64,000 nt of DNA, from contig CAHIKZ030001813.1 in NCBI GenBank assembly GCA_903632075.3, positions 1,847,001-1,911,000 on the forward strand, written 5' to 3'. Source of the DNA: Acanthosepion pharaonis. Lineage: Eukaryota > Mollusca > Cephalopoda > Sepiida > Sepiidae. Shown in pieces: positions 11,803 through 22,189 of the stretch; position 1 is the stretch's first letter; each line of letters starts with the position of its first letter. The notes under the pieces are model-generated. The model ran no database searches. It was not told the origin of the DNA and saw only the letters and a list, made by a program, of their open reading frames with translations. A program made the translations under genes and the position numbers.

Positions 11803-13880
11803 TAAACAACCTGGGTTTTTTAACCTAAGTCACTCCACGGAATCGCTAAAACATAGAGCATAGTCTGATGAAAAAGGCGCCAAAGTTTATGAAAACAAAA
11901 TTTTATCGTCAAAATGCTCATGTTTTTATGAAGTGGATAGACTAAATTTTTTTTAATTATTTTTTTTAAATATTTCCATCTTTTTAGAATATTCTAAATT
12001 TTGATTTAAAAAACCTTGTTTCTCTTTGTCGCAACAAGGGGTAGTAAATAACATAGATAATTTTTAGCGCGTTTTTTTTTGTATTTACACACATTAATTT
12101 GGAAAATCTTGCAAAAATATAAATAATTGTCAGATGTTAATGAAACTTTCAGAAACTATTTACAGATGATCGAAATTATTATAAATATGTTTTTTTTTAT
12201 TAAAGTCATAGCAGAAATATTTTTTTCATATTTATTAACACCCCATAACTAATTTTATGAAAAACTCTAGAAATTGAGACCATCGGTTTTAGTGATTACA
12301 ATAGTTAAAAGCACAAGGCTTTGAAGAATGCAGATCATGTTTTTTTGTTTTTTTTTTTTTTTGGCCAACGTACCTGAAAATCAGCTGTGAATTGTAACAT
12401 ACAAAACTCAATAAAACAAATATATTATTTAGTTTCAAATGCTTTTATTTGTTTTAATTTGATTTTATGAATATGGACAATATTTTCTGAAAAAAAAAAA
12501 ATTTTTCAATGAAAATTGAATTTTTAATACAATTATTTCTTATTTCTTTAATTTTAAAAGATTTTAAAAAATGTTTAAATTGAATTTTAAAAAATATTTT
12601 AACATTAGTTAAAAGCAACATCAACCTTTCAAAATGTCGTTGTGAGATTGTCATTGTCTAGCGCTTTGAAAATTGTATAATTTGAACCAATCAGATTAGC
12701 CATGGTAATTAAGAAATGTAATTTTTTGTGTTTATAGTCGGACAGTAATTATCAAGTACGGAAGACCAACCAGAATACAATTTAGTTGCATTATTTGAGT
12801 TCAGCATTGTTCTCCGCTGTTAATCCCCTTAACAGAAACAGCTATGGAGAAGTTAATTTGAGTTTTCAATTTCAACTGAGAAGGGAACCTACAAGTAACA
12901 GTATCATCTTATGAAATTTAACTACTGCTAAACTTTAATTTATATGATCTTATTTTTATATTAATCTCAGTTATGACATTTTTCCATAAATGAAATATCA
13001 AAATTAATAATAAAATGAATGGAGATACAAATAACACAGTAAAATGTAATAAATGTACATAAAATTATAGTATTTTATGTACACTTTGATAAAATTTCAT
13101 AAGAAAGGTACCTAAATTAATTAGATACCTTTTTCTTATGAAATTTAATCTCACTATTAACAGTCTTATTTTTTAATTTCTTCATATTTTCCATATAGCA
13201 TCGTAAACGTAAAAATGAAAGCTAAGTACAAAAAAAAATAAAAATAAAAATAAAAAATAAAATATTAGAGCGCTGAAAGTTTTCCTTAAAAGTAACAAGG
13301 TAAATAATTTGTTCACTTAAATAATTTCACTTCCTTCCATCCGTAGAAAGAATTCTCCTCCCGTAAGTTATCTAAACATCATCAATCGTCAAGCGACGCG
13401 AAAGGTTATGACCTGCTTTGTTTTATTTTCAAATTACATTTTTTCGGCGCAGAAGCTAAGTTAAGCTTGGTTCAAAATATTTTAAATAAACAGTATAATA
13501 TCTGTTTTTATTAAAATCAGTTTTGAAAAAATGATAATTGATTTTTAAAAGAATATCAAAGTAAGATTTTAATCTTTTTTATCAAAGCGAAAAAAATGAA
13601 AAATGATTGATTATCTGTCCTTTTTTTTGACCAAAAAAAACAATATTTTTAACGAAAATTTCAGACGTGCTAGGAACGATTAAAAAATGTAAAAAAAAAA
13701 TACTCCAAAAATACTTTGATCTTTCCTCTTTAATAATAATATGAACATCACACGATAAAATTTTGTTTTCGTCAAGTTCGGCGTCTTTTTCATCATGCTA
13801 TGCTCTTTTGTTTACATTTTCGTGGGTGAGTTGTCCACCTTTCATTCTCACGATGTGTCTTAATCGTGTTTTCAAAAGGA
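11803..13880. other. Unannotated AT-rich DNA
   Basis: Long A and T runs, no recognisable gene. A hairpin-forming inverted repeat lies at 13095-13147 (AATTTCATAAGAAAGGTACC and its near complement), and a short A-rich (AAAAT)n run at 13230-13262. Confidence 0.6.
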
Positions 13881-13884
13881 TTTT

Positions 13885-14041
13885 CTTAAAAAACAACTGT
13901 GTTTTTCCCATTTTCGGCGCCGTTAGAACCATCACAAGGTAATTTCATGTAGTCCTGTGAAGTTTTGTTGAAATCGGCTAAAAAGTGTAGGAAATTCGAT
14001 CCAACATATAAACAGACACACACACACACACACACACACAA
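13885..14041 (+). mobile_element. 3' end of the (CA)n-tailed element
   Basis: TTGAAATCGGCTAAAAAGTG and the following stretch up to (CA)n match 11725-11802. Upstream bases include a GGCGCCGTTAGAACC motif. This is a 5'-truncated copy. Confidence 0.5.
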
Positions 14042-14156
14042 TCTGCGTTTTATAATAAGTAAGATGTTGTTGGATTGAGATGTCACACATTCTATTGATT
14101 TTTCTCTCGAGATCCCTATATTTACATAGTTTTCAAATGTTTTCAAATATGACTTC

Positions 14157-14385
14157 TTGACTGTTGCAGCTGCAACATCTATCAAAAGATATATCTTTTT
14201 TCAACGTGGGTTTTCCACAAATATGCTGAGGTTACTAACATCATTCTTTTCTTTATATGGGGACCTACGTTCGTACAAATTATCTTTGCGAGGGATGTTG
14301 AATGCGCGACCTAATGACCAATGTACTGAACACCAATATCATGTCACTGAAAGTGCTCTGTTGGGACAAGTTGGTGACTGTCAGC

Positions 14386-14432
<47 letters not shown>
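14157..14432 (+). repeat. Unclassified sequence with (ATT)n tail
   Basis: A less AT-rich block runs into (TTA)n at about 14387-14432. The arrangement resembles a retroposon with a trinucleotide tail, but I recognise no head or coding motif. Confidence 0.35.
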
Positions 14433-14433
<1 letters not shown>

Positions 14434-15225
14434 GCTATATTTTCTTTTCGTTCCTATCTTTTCCTTCCTCATTCTTCTACTGTCTCATCAATTTTTCCAT
14501 CCTTTAAAATATATTATTACTAATATGTCCTCTATAATATTACTGTATTTTCTTTTTCTGCGCAAAATTAAGCAGCTAAAAATACAAACAAAAGTTTCTT
14601 CATTCCAAAAGCAAATTCTCGTATCATCTGCAATCCTTTCAACGCATGCACATGAGAGGCATTATTAAAAGCACAAGCTTATAATAACGCCCGGGGTCTG
14701 CTTTCAAAGCGACCTCATCAAATTGTAGCTCAAATAAGCTAAAGTCGGCGAAAGTAAAAGTAAACAACAGTACAATTGGAACTGCAGATGTCATAAAACT
14801 CCATTTCCCTAAATATCTAAGATCCCTAACATACATGGGATCTAATACTGTAGAAAAATTCGCATAAAAGCGCGCTTTTTTCCCAAAGAATATATTGTTT
14901 ATATGCGAAGAGCATTTTTTTTTTTACCAATTCTTGTACTATTATCATGATGCGTAAGTGGACAGTTATAGAAAATCTGAATTATGTGCCAAATAATATC
15001 AATATATAAAAAAAAGTTTTGATATTTTTAAACTTAGTCGTTCTCATATATGAAAGGAAACAAATCAGATCATATAGCGAAATAATAGTAAGCTTATAAG
15101 ATAGATCCTCACTGGATGTAGCATACTTGTAACCTTGAGCTAAATTAAGCTAAGCTTAGTGAAAAAAAATTGTCTAATTTGGTGAACTAGTCTGTTTAAA
15201 CATTACTACTGAGTACTGGGAGTGA
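14433..15225. other. Unannotated AT-rich DNA
   Basis: I see no gene, repeat family or structured element. Confidence 0.6.
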
Positions 15226-15600
15226 TCCTCACTAAGTACCCCTTTATAACCTTTTGTCAAAGTTAAACTTAATAACTTTCCTGGAGGTTAGCATCAGCCA
15301 TGCTGAATGAAGGCAAAGAGGGTTCTCTCAGATCATTAATGGGGAGAAGTTTAGTTTTGAAGTTGTTTTTGAATATCGGCTGCCATTTTGACTGATAAAC
15401 TTTACTATCGAAGCAGGAATAAATTGTTTGCGTCATCAGCGTAGATACCAAGTTAAAAACTGATGTAATCAGTAACTTCATTAATGAAAATTGAAAACAG
15501 AATAGGGCCAAGGATGGAGCCGAATGGCAGTTCAGGTTAACTTTCATTTCACGATTTCATAGGAACGACTGGATCAGTTCAAAAAAGGCCAGTTTTATAA
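15226..15600 (-). pseudogene. Non-LTR reverse transcriptase fragment
   Basis: Minus-strand frames near 15540-15480 read FGSILGPILFSIFIN, the conserved (P)QGS.LGP.LF..yiND block of CR1/Jockey reverse transcriptases. After a frameshift the catalytic YADD appears near 15440-15430. The downstream frame (to 15269) is open but shifted. The fragment covers the palm and part of the thumb, and the frameshift shows it is inactive. Confidence 0.8.
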
Positions 15601-15689
15601 AGAGCGTCTCTTTTTATCTGGTTATTTTATTTTAAAAATTAGGTGAATATGACTACACAATTTCTTTCTTTTGTTGCGCTATGTAACGC

Positions 15690-16295
15690 TTGTTCTTTAC
15701 AGCCCTAATTAATTTTGTGTTCCTGGATCTGCTATCCATTTACATAAAAGCTTCAAGTAGGTTATTCATAATTTTCCTCGCTTTTTTATGTCACATGGAT
15801 GTTATATTCTCCAAGCTTTCTTTCCTCCTAATGTATCTCCAAAATCTTATCGTAACTTCTTTGTTAGTTCGTAAATTTCATTGTTTCTGTTCATAAAAAT
15901 TCAACATTCGTCGGTAGAACTCCTCTATTGTTCCAAATATTTTCTTGGCTTGTTATGAAATTGCCCAGATGCACTGCCATACCATGTGGGAGATTATACA
16001 TTACATAGCAGCTCAACACACTTTTCTTTTATTCTTAGTATAATTTTCAGTTTTCTTAATTCGTTGCTCTTTTTCTAAAAGGTATCTTTCGCCTTTCTTA
16101 TATGACGTTGGATTTCTCTCTTACTTTTTCCGTTGTCTGTTATTACATTAACCAGACAGTTAAATTGCCGCAGATGTTTGATATTTATGTCCACAATACA
16201 TAATTAGCACTTTGGGATCTTCTGTTGGTTGACAACCATGTATTCCGACTTCTTGTATTTATTCGTTCGCCATTGCTTTTATGAACTACGTTGTC
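15690..16295 (-). pseudogene. RTE-type LINE ORF C-terminal relic
   Basis: Minus-strand frames show TDNGKSKREIQRHIRKAKDT, then EEFYRRMLNF, then IRRKESLENIT. They are in the same order as in RTE ORF C-termini (...ITDNG....EI..RI..AK..F..., ..FYRRMLRI, ...ME.LENL). Many stops and frameshifts interrupt it. It overlaps no other recognised element. Confidence 0.75.
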
Positions 16296-17648
16296 ACATA
16301 ATACTTTAAGTTTCTTCTTTCAAATGTACCGATAACAGTCGTGTGTGTAGCGTAAGTTCTAAGGCTAGGTTAGTCATAATAAATCATGGTAGTAAGCTTG
16401 GTTCTCTTAGGTATGTCTCGGTTTAAAAGTGAAATAAATCTAGATCCTCATTTACAGAAAATCATAAAGTTAAGGAATTAGCCTCAGCGTTACACCTGTG
16501 AAAGTTTAAAAAGTTCAGACGTTTATAACTACCATATCATATTCTTGGTGAAGAAATTACGCTTTTTAAATTTTCTGCTGCATTAATTTTCCATTACTTT
16601 TTTTTTGTCTTCCGTTCGTTTTCGCCCTCACATTTATTTTCTTCCAAGTTCTTCAATTTTTTTCTCTTAAATATGCACAGTGACAAATCAGTTCCAGTGT
16701 TCTCCATGTCCAGTATTTGATTAAGTTAACATGGCTGTACAACTTAATTTATCTAATGCTCTCTCCAACTTTGGAAACAGGAAATGTACAAACTTGTAAA
16801 AACATTAGGATATAAGCTCAAGATATATGTTTTCCGCCTAAATAACGAAAGCATTTTGCACAAGTATGATTTATGACAACGTCTAAAACAAATTTCTCCA
16901 CTCTCCATAAAATTGCCGCCATTTTCAGTAATGTAAATTAAGATGAATACTTTTAACGGATCAACGTTTTGCTTGAGGCTGATGACAGTTTCGTTTCTAG
17001 TAAAATACTGTCCACTTCATTCAAACATACTTAAATGCCTTATCTCTGCTTAGAGAAAAGATTGTCACTTCTCCATCTTAGCGTCGTGTTTGTTTTCGAT
17101 AAGAAAAGTGAATCACTTCGAAGGCTTAAATATAGGGCATCTGCAATGAAAATACATCATGTAAAGATGCTCTCAATAGATATGAAGTGTCGAATAAACA
17201 GTGAGTCTAATATCGTTAGAAATCTGTGTAATGTTATGTTGTGTCTAATTTATCAAACTTAAGTACGATACACAGACGATTCTTTAGCCAACAACACGCA
17301 GAACACACGCGTACATACTCATGCAAATCTTTTTTTTCTGTTTTTAACAATGTTCCATTTATAATTTAAACTAACAACATATACTGTATTCCCGTCTAAA
17401 ATTAACTACTACTTTTTTTATAAATCTTAGAGAATCGAATACCAGAAATGTTTTAAAAGCTGTGTTAAATTGCGGTCAAACAAATTTATAAGGATCCTTT
17501 CCTCAAGGATTAGAGCAAAAAAGTTATTAACCTGACTCGCTTCACAAAATCCGACCAAATATTCAAACGTCAGAATTTTAAGTGAGTATTTCTTAGTAGG
17601 AACGAGAAGTTTTCAACACCTTCTCTTGCAGATACACACATACATAAA
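16296..17648. other. Unannotated DNA
   Basis: Nothing recognised. A 75-codon open frame at 17035-17262 shows no domain and no supporting context. Confidence 0.55.
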
Positions 17649-17795
17649 TGTATATATATATATATATATAAATTATTTTCCGGTAGAGCGTATCTGTAAA
17701 GGAACAAAATGAAAAAAACAAGAGGAAAATTCCCTCATAGGACGAAACGCGTCAGCTAAGAATAGTTTTTCCTCTTGTTTTTTATTCTATATACA
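17649..17795. mobile_element. (TA)n plus short palindrome with hammerhead 3' half
   Basis: After (TA)n at 17651-17671, ACAAGAGGAAAA (about 17719) is repeated inverted at about 17766-17778. Between them lies AGGACGAAACGCGTCAGC (17743-17760), which looks like the stem II 3' side, GAA, stem III ACGCGU and C17 of a hammerhead; the CUGANGA half is missing. I read it as a truncated head-to-head ribozyme element. Confidence 0.5.
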
Positions 17796-17837
17796 CTATA
17801 ACCTATAAACACAGGGTCATAAATTAACATCAATCCA

Positions 17838-17901
<64 letters not shown>

Positions 17902-17934
17902 TTGATATTTACATATATATATAGTTGGATTTGT

Positions 17935-17975
<41 letters not shown>
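17838..17975. repeat. (TA)n microsatellites
   Basis: TA tracts at about 17840-17895 and 17941-17974 flank a short stretch containing GTTGGATTTGTGGG. The second tract is the tail of the F1 element that follows on the minus strand. Confidence 0.96.
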
Positions 17976-17979
<4 letters not shown>

Positions 17980-18264
17980 AAGATATTTTTGTAGGTACAA
18001 AATTTAATGATCGAAATAAAAGTATAAATTTTAATATTACAAGACATATTAAAAAAAAAAATAAAAGATAAAAAAACAAAGACAAGGGGGAAGCAACCGG
18101 TTTCGCTCCCGCTCTTCAGGCTTCAACGGGAGATTCAAAATTAATACTGAAAAATGTACAATAAAAGGAATTGGGGAAAAAAAAATTATTTATTTTTATT
18201 TTTATTTTTTTTTTTTTTAATATGTCTTGTAATATTAAATTTTATACTTTTATTTCGATCATAT
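17976..18264 (-). mobile_element. F1 hammerhead element, head-to-head copy 1
   Basis: On the minus strand the hammerhead (18125-18089) is followed by a T-rich stretch, ATATGTCTTGTAATATT, a conserved TTTATTTCGATCAT block, TGTACCTACAAAAATAT and then (TA)n. The block through TTTCGATCAT is repeated in plus orientation at 18216-18264, also ending in (TA)n. About 70 bases upstream of the ribozyme match the region upstream of the 21957 copy. It is non-coding. Confidence 0.85.
18089..18125 (-). ncRNA. Type I hammerhead ribozyme, family F1
   Basis: Minus strand: GAAGC (18124-18120) pairs with GCUUC (18094-18090) as stem I. The core is CUGAAGA (18119-18113), stem II GC GGGA GC (18112-18105), GAA (18104-18102), stem III ACCGGU (18101-18096) and unpaired U at 18095. 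All conserved core positions fit, including G10.1-C11.1 and A15.1-U16.1. Stem III has only two pairs, so activity may need dimers, as reported for other hammerheads with tiny stem III. Confidence 0.82.
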
Positions 18265-18283
18265 ATATACATATATATATATG

Positions 18284-18398
18284 GTTGGATCGATGTTAGT
18301 TTGTGACCTTGAGTTTCACGCCCTTGCAATCGTCAGACAAACGATCTAACGATCGCAAGGGCGTGAAACCCAGGGTCACAAACTCACTTCAATCCAAC
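18284..18398. repeat. Palindrome, 50-bp arms, 15-bp spacer
   Basis: Arms 18284-18333 and 18349-18398 are near-perfect inverted copies, each containing GTTGGAT...GTTTGTGACC and TTTCACGCCCTTGC. It may be two tRNA-like SINE heads in inverted orientation (TTTCACGCCC resembles a weak B box). A related string occurs at 17812-17840. Confidence 0.88.
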
Positions 18399-18477
18399 TA
18401 AATGTTAGCTTTATCACTGATATTGAGCGCTTTCAATTTCCAACTACGGCACATATGTAATATATAAATAATGCATA

Positions 18478-18482
<5 letters not shown>

Positions 18483-18516
<34 letters not shown>
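18483..18516. repeat. (TA)n microsatellite
   Basis: About 34 bases of TA. Confidence 0.95.
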
Positions 18517-18517
<1 letters not shown>

Positions 18518-18856
18518 CCCGACTAATAGCGACCCACCCCAAAGACTCATATGTTGGAACAACTAAATAATGATTACACTAGATCGCAACGATTGAACCA
18601 GTGTATGAACGGATGTCGGGCATACTACAGAAGGCGCCACTCGAAATTATAACAGACACAGCGACAGTTCGTAGCAGTTAAATAACTGGATTCTTCATAT
18701 CTCATTTGATATGTGCCTCAGAGAAAGGTAGGGGAACCAAGTGTGTGGGTCACATCCTGGCAAGCTGAGGTCCATCATAAACAATTCACGCTATCGGAAC
18801 TTCTACTCTGATTTTCTTTCACCTCCAACCAATCTTTAGGGCGATGGAAAGTACGA

Positions 18857-18860
<4 letters not shown>
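18517..18860. other. Unclassified unit between (TA)n tracts
   Basis: This 340-bp block of balanced composition starts right after one (TA)n and ends at another. No coding frame, tRNA-like box or known motif is visible. Its borders suggest another (TA)n-tailed mobile unit. Confidence 0.35.

Positions 18861-18930
<70 letters not shown>
18861..18930. repeat. (TA)n(TG)n microsatellite
   Basis: TA for about 32 bases, then TG for about 38 bases. Confidence 0.97.
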
Positions 18931-18931
<1 letters not shown>

Positions 18932-19090
18932 CTGTGTGTGTTTTTGTGTGTATTTATCGCTAATTTTGTAATATAATGATCAAATAATTATTTATGTTAC
19001 AAAACAAATAGTTTTTTGAATAATGCATTTTCCATGTCAGTGCTCCTAATGCAATGATCTTAATGCAATGATCTCAATGCAATGATAAAC

Positions 19091-19150
<60 letters not shown>

Positions 19151-20029
19151 ATGTTGCGATGTATTTTCAAATTTTGCTACATATTTAAATAACGCTTTAC
19201 CATTTCAATTTTTGGCAACTATTATAATATTATTCGAGCTATACTCTTTTTAGTTTCGTGTATATTGGTAGCGTACATAATTTTTTATAAAAGTATGTTT
19301 CTTTGAAAAAGATAATTGTAGTAAAACGTAGTTTTCAGTTCGTTTTTTATTAATAATTCTATATGAACCGATATTTTATTGCAATAATTCGAGGTACCCG
19401 GAGAAGTCAACTTTTCGCTATGCCAGTACCTGCTTAGATATCTGCTTCTAGCTATATTTTCCAAAAGACATTTTTAATTCAACGAAGAACGGTAAAAATA
19501 TTTGCGTCAAGTAAATTCATAATTTTAGTATTTTGCCATAATTTAAATGTGCTCCGAGCAAGAGTTATATATTTTCCCTATCAAATTTTCTTTTTAAATA
19601 TTTGCATATATAATTATCTACGTATTACTGTTGTTTTCTAAATGTTTGGTTGTATTTTTTATTTCTTGTCTATTATATATTTGGTCAAGGCAATTTTTTG
19701 GATTGATGTAAGTTTAAATAAAAGTAAGCTTTGAAATGATTCTTTTCTCCTATTGTCTCCTTTAAATATTTAAAGTTTTTAACTTATAGCTGTTTATGCA
19801 AGAACATACTAATCTTAATTCATGTAGTTTGATAATTCATTGAGTTTAATGAGAAGGTAAGTTTAAATAGTATGTTCTGTGTAGACCCTTTACTGACGAT
19901 ATTGTTTCGAATTAATATTTAGCGGGAAAATTCGAAAGCATAAAAACGTTTAACAAATACCTAAAATTTTACTTAAGGAACCATTGTCAATTAACAGTTG
20001 AAAAGAGACGCAATCTATGGCAGAATACT

Positions 20030-20035
<6 letters not shown>
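18931..20035. other. Unannotated AT-rich DNA
   Basis: Contains (TA)n at 19095-19142 and a triple repeat of AATGCAATGATCT near 19048-19085. Nothing else is recognised. Confidence 0.6.
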
Positions 20036-20090
<55 letters not shown>

Positions 20091-20098
20091 ATTATTAT
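20036..20098. repeat. (TA)n(TTA)n microsatellite
   Basis: About 50 bases of TA, then a short ATT run. Confidence 0.96.
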
Positions 20099-20718
20099 AA
20101 ATTTACTAATTTAAAAATATGGTTCCATCGCTACACAAAAGTTACCATGTTTTAGAAACAGAAACTAAAAACTGCAAATTCAATTTTAGAAGTCCTAGTC
20201 CTTTTTCATTTTCAAGCGAATTTTGGAATAACTTATTTTGAAATTTGCTGAGTTTTATAAGCACATGCATTCAGAATATTTGCTTCTAAGGAGAGGGAGA
20301 AATCCAATCATTTTAATAAGATGGCTTAGGCTATTCATTTTCACTGACAACTATTGTATCAAAATATTAGTTACTTTCGAAAAGAGATTAAGTTAAGGTA
20401 GGGTAGAGGTGCCTTTTCAAACGATTGATGACATCCATTCATCGCATGTCGTCTGGTCTTTATCAACGACAAAAAGTTTTTTGGCACTTTTGTTTCGCCG
20501 TTAAATTTGTACTTGTATACATTAAGATTTTTTCTAAAAGGGTTGTTTGTATATGAATACGTTATATTGAACTACGATTTTAATATATTATTCTTAATTT
20601 TAATTACTAATATACTATACTTCTTTTAAAACAAATAAATGTTATAGAATTACTTAAGTTATTTAAAAATTATTATTAAATATCAAATATTAAGATGAAT
20701 ATTTCATTTACCGGCTTT

Positions 20719-20720
<2 letters not shown>
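20099..20720. other. Unannotated AT-rich DNA
   Basis: Nothing recognised. Confidence 0.6.

Positions 20721-20782
<62 letters not shown>
20721..20782. repeat. (TA)n(GATA)n microsatellite
   Basis: TA for about 30 bases, then eight GATA units. Confidence 0.97.
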
Positions 20783-20783
<1 letters not shown>

Positions 20784-21105
20784 AACAAAGAGAAGTATCA
20801 AGACTCGTCTCACACGGTATTGTCGAACACTTTTTACGTTATGCTAGTTTAACGATGTCCAGTTTTTCTTATGTCGTTTAGCACTTTGGGGACACAGTTG
20901 TAAAATGTTCTAGGTGTTTTAGGAATCTTTTTGCCTCAAATAGCAATGATTTTTCGGCTATTAGATTCTCGACCTTATGGGCATTTCCTACTGGGCGATT
21001 TTAGATAGTGAGCATATTATATACATATCTAACATCTGCACTCGTTACCACACTTTGAGTTAGCTGATAAAGTATAAATATCCATATCAGTGAACAGGCG
21101 ATTGC
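20783..21105. other. Unclassified sequence
   Basis: Composition is less AT-rich than the flanks and a minus-strand frame is partly open, which may reflect an old transposon coding region. I recognise no motif. Confidence 0.3.
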
Positions 21106-21372
21106 TGGCTTTTGGCCATATTACGCTCAAACACCGATCTTAAGCAACGTCGAGCTTGGCCAGTACTTAGTCGAGTGACCTTTTGGGAAGATCAGGTGCT
21201 GTCAGTTTGGATCTATGCTTTTCAATGTATAATGGCTCGGAATTGTTAATCGGAGAGACGAGTTCGAATTCCACTTGGTTTCGTTATACGGATAAATGTA
21301 GGGGAAATGTATGAATCCAACTCTTCTCCCCCCAGCTATGGATTAATCTGTAAAATCTAAAAAAATTAGGCG
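21106..21372 (+). mobile_element. 5S-tRNA dimeric SINE
   Basis: The 5S-like head runs from about 21125 to 21200 (CTTAAGCAACGTCGAGCTTG, then GGCCAGTACTTAG and GTGACCTTTTGGGAA). The tRNA-Arg-like unit follows, with ATAATGGCTCGGAATTG and B-box-like CGAGTTCGAATTCCA (21260-21274). The body contains CAACTCTTCTCCCCCCAGC and ends near 21372. The two-part head is clearer here than at 9110. Confidence 0.82.
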
Positions 21373-21703
21373 CGTAACAGTAAATTATTATTATCTCAAA
21401 ATAATTTACAATCTAAATATCTTTTCAGACATGAATTAACCTGCAAAGGATTGATAATCCGTAGAAAACTAATCAATCAGCCCAGAGTTGGCCGCCAGAG
21501 AACTGTGTACATATTGTGCAAGAAACTGTCAGTTATGCTCGGATAGATGTATCCTAGATTATTACTATAAATATAATATGCAAAGATATATAATAATTAA
21601 AGTAATAGGTGAAAGAAAAAGATTGATAGACGTTTCCTACCTGTTCTTTATACTATAATTCTATCGAATTCCAAGACATACTTGATCTGTTTTTGATCTC
21701 AAT

Positions 21704-21705
<2 letters not shown>
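21373..21705. other. Unannotated AT-rich DNA
   Basis: Nothing recognised. Confidence 0.6.
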
Positions 21706-21746
<41 letters not shown>

Positions 21747-22140
21747 CGAAATAAAAGTATAAAATTTAATATTACAAGACATTAAAACAATATTAAATAA
21801 TAATAAAAAAAAAACTGCTGGGACTCGCTGTCATCTGCCTCTAGTTCCTTCTTGCATATATACAAACATATATATATATATATATATATGCGTAATTTTT
21901 TTTTTTTTCACCTATTCTTATTGTACATTTCTCTGTTTTAATTTTGAATCTCCCGTGGAAGCCTGACGAGCGGGAGCGAAACCGGTTGCTTCCCCACCCT
22001 TGTTGTTGTGTTTTTTTTTTTTTTGTGTTTGTTTTTTTTATTTTTTTTTTATTATTTAATATTGTTTTAATATGTCTTGTAATATTAAATTTTATACTTT
22101 TATTTCGATCATTAAATTTTGTACCTACAAAAATATTTTT

Positions 22141-22178
<38 letters not shown>
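21706..22178 (+). mobile_element. F1 hammerhead element, head-to-head copy 2
   Basis: The main unit is on the plus strand: about 50 bases shared with copy 1, the hammerhead (21957-21993), a T-rich stretch, ATATGTCTTGTAATATT, TTTATTTCGATCAT, TGTACCTACAAAAATAT and (TA)n at 22143-22178. An inverted partial copy of the 3' block lies at 21743-21786 with its own (TA)n at 21706-21742, and a further (TA)n sits at about 21868-21890. It is non-coding. Confidence 0.85.
21957..21993 (+). ncRNA. Type I hammerhead ribozyme, family F1
   Basis: Stem I is six perfect pairs, GGAAGC (21957-21962) with GCUUCC (21988-21993). The core is CUGACGA (21963-21969), stem II GC GGGA GC (21970-21977), GAA (21978-21980), stem III ACCGGU (21981-21986) and unpaired U at 21987, after which cleavage is expected. 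Every conserved hammerhead position is present. Stem III is only two pairs, so monomers may be slow. This is the cleanest ribozyme in the window. Confidence 0.87.
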
Positions 22179-22180
<2 letters not shown>

Positions 22181-22189
22181 TCAGATGAG

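Noticed and set aside
14157..14523. Coding frames at 14157-14507 and 14302-14523
   Set aside because: About a third of each is poly-I or poly-L from (ATT)n; the rest shows no domain.
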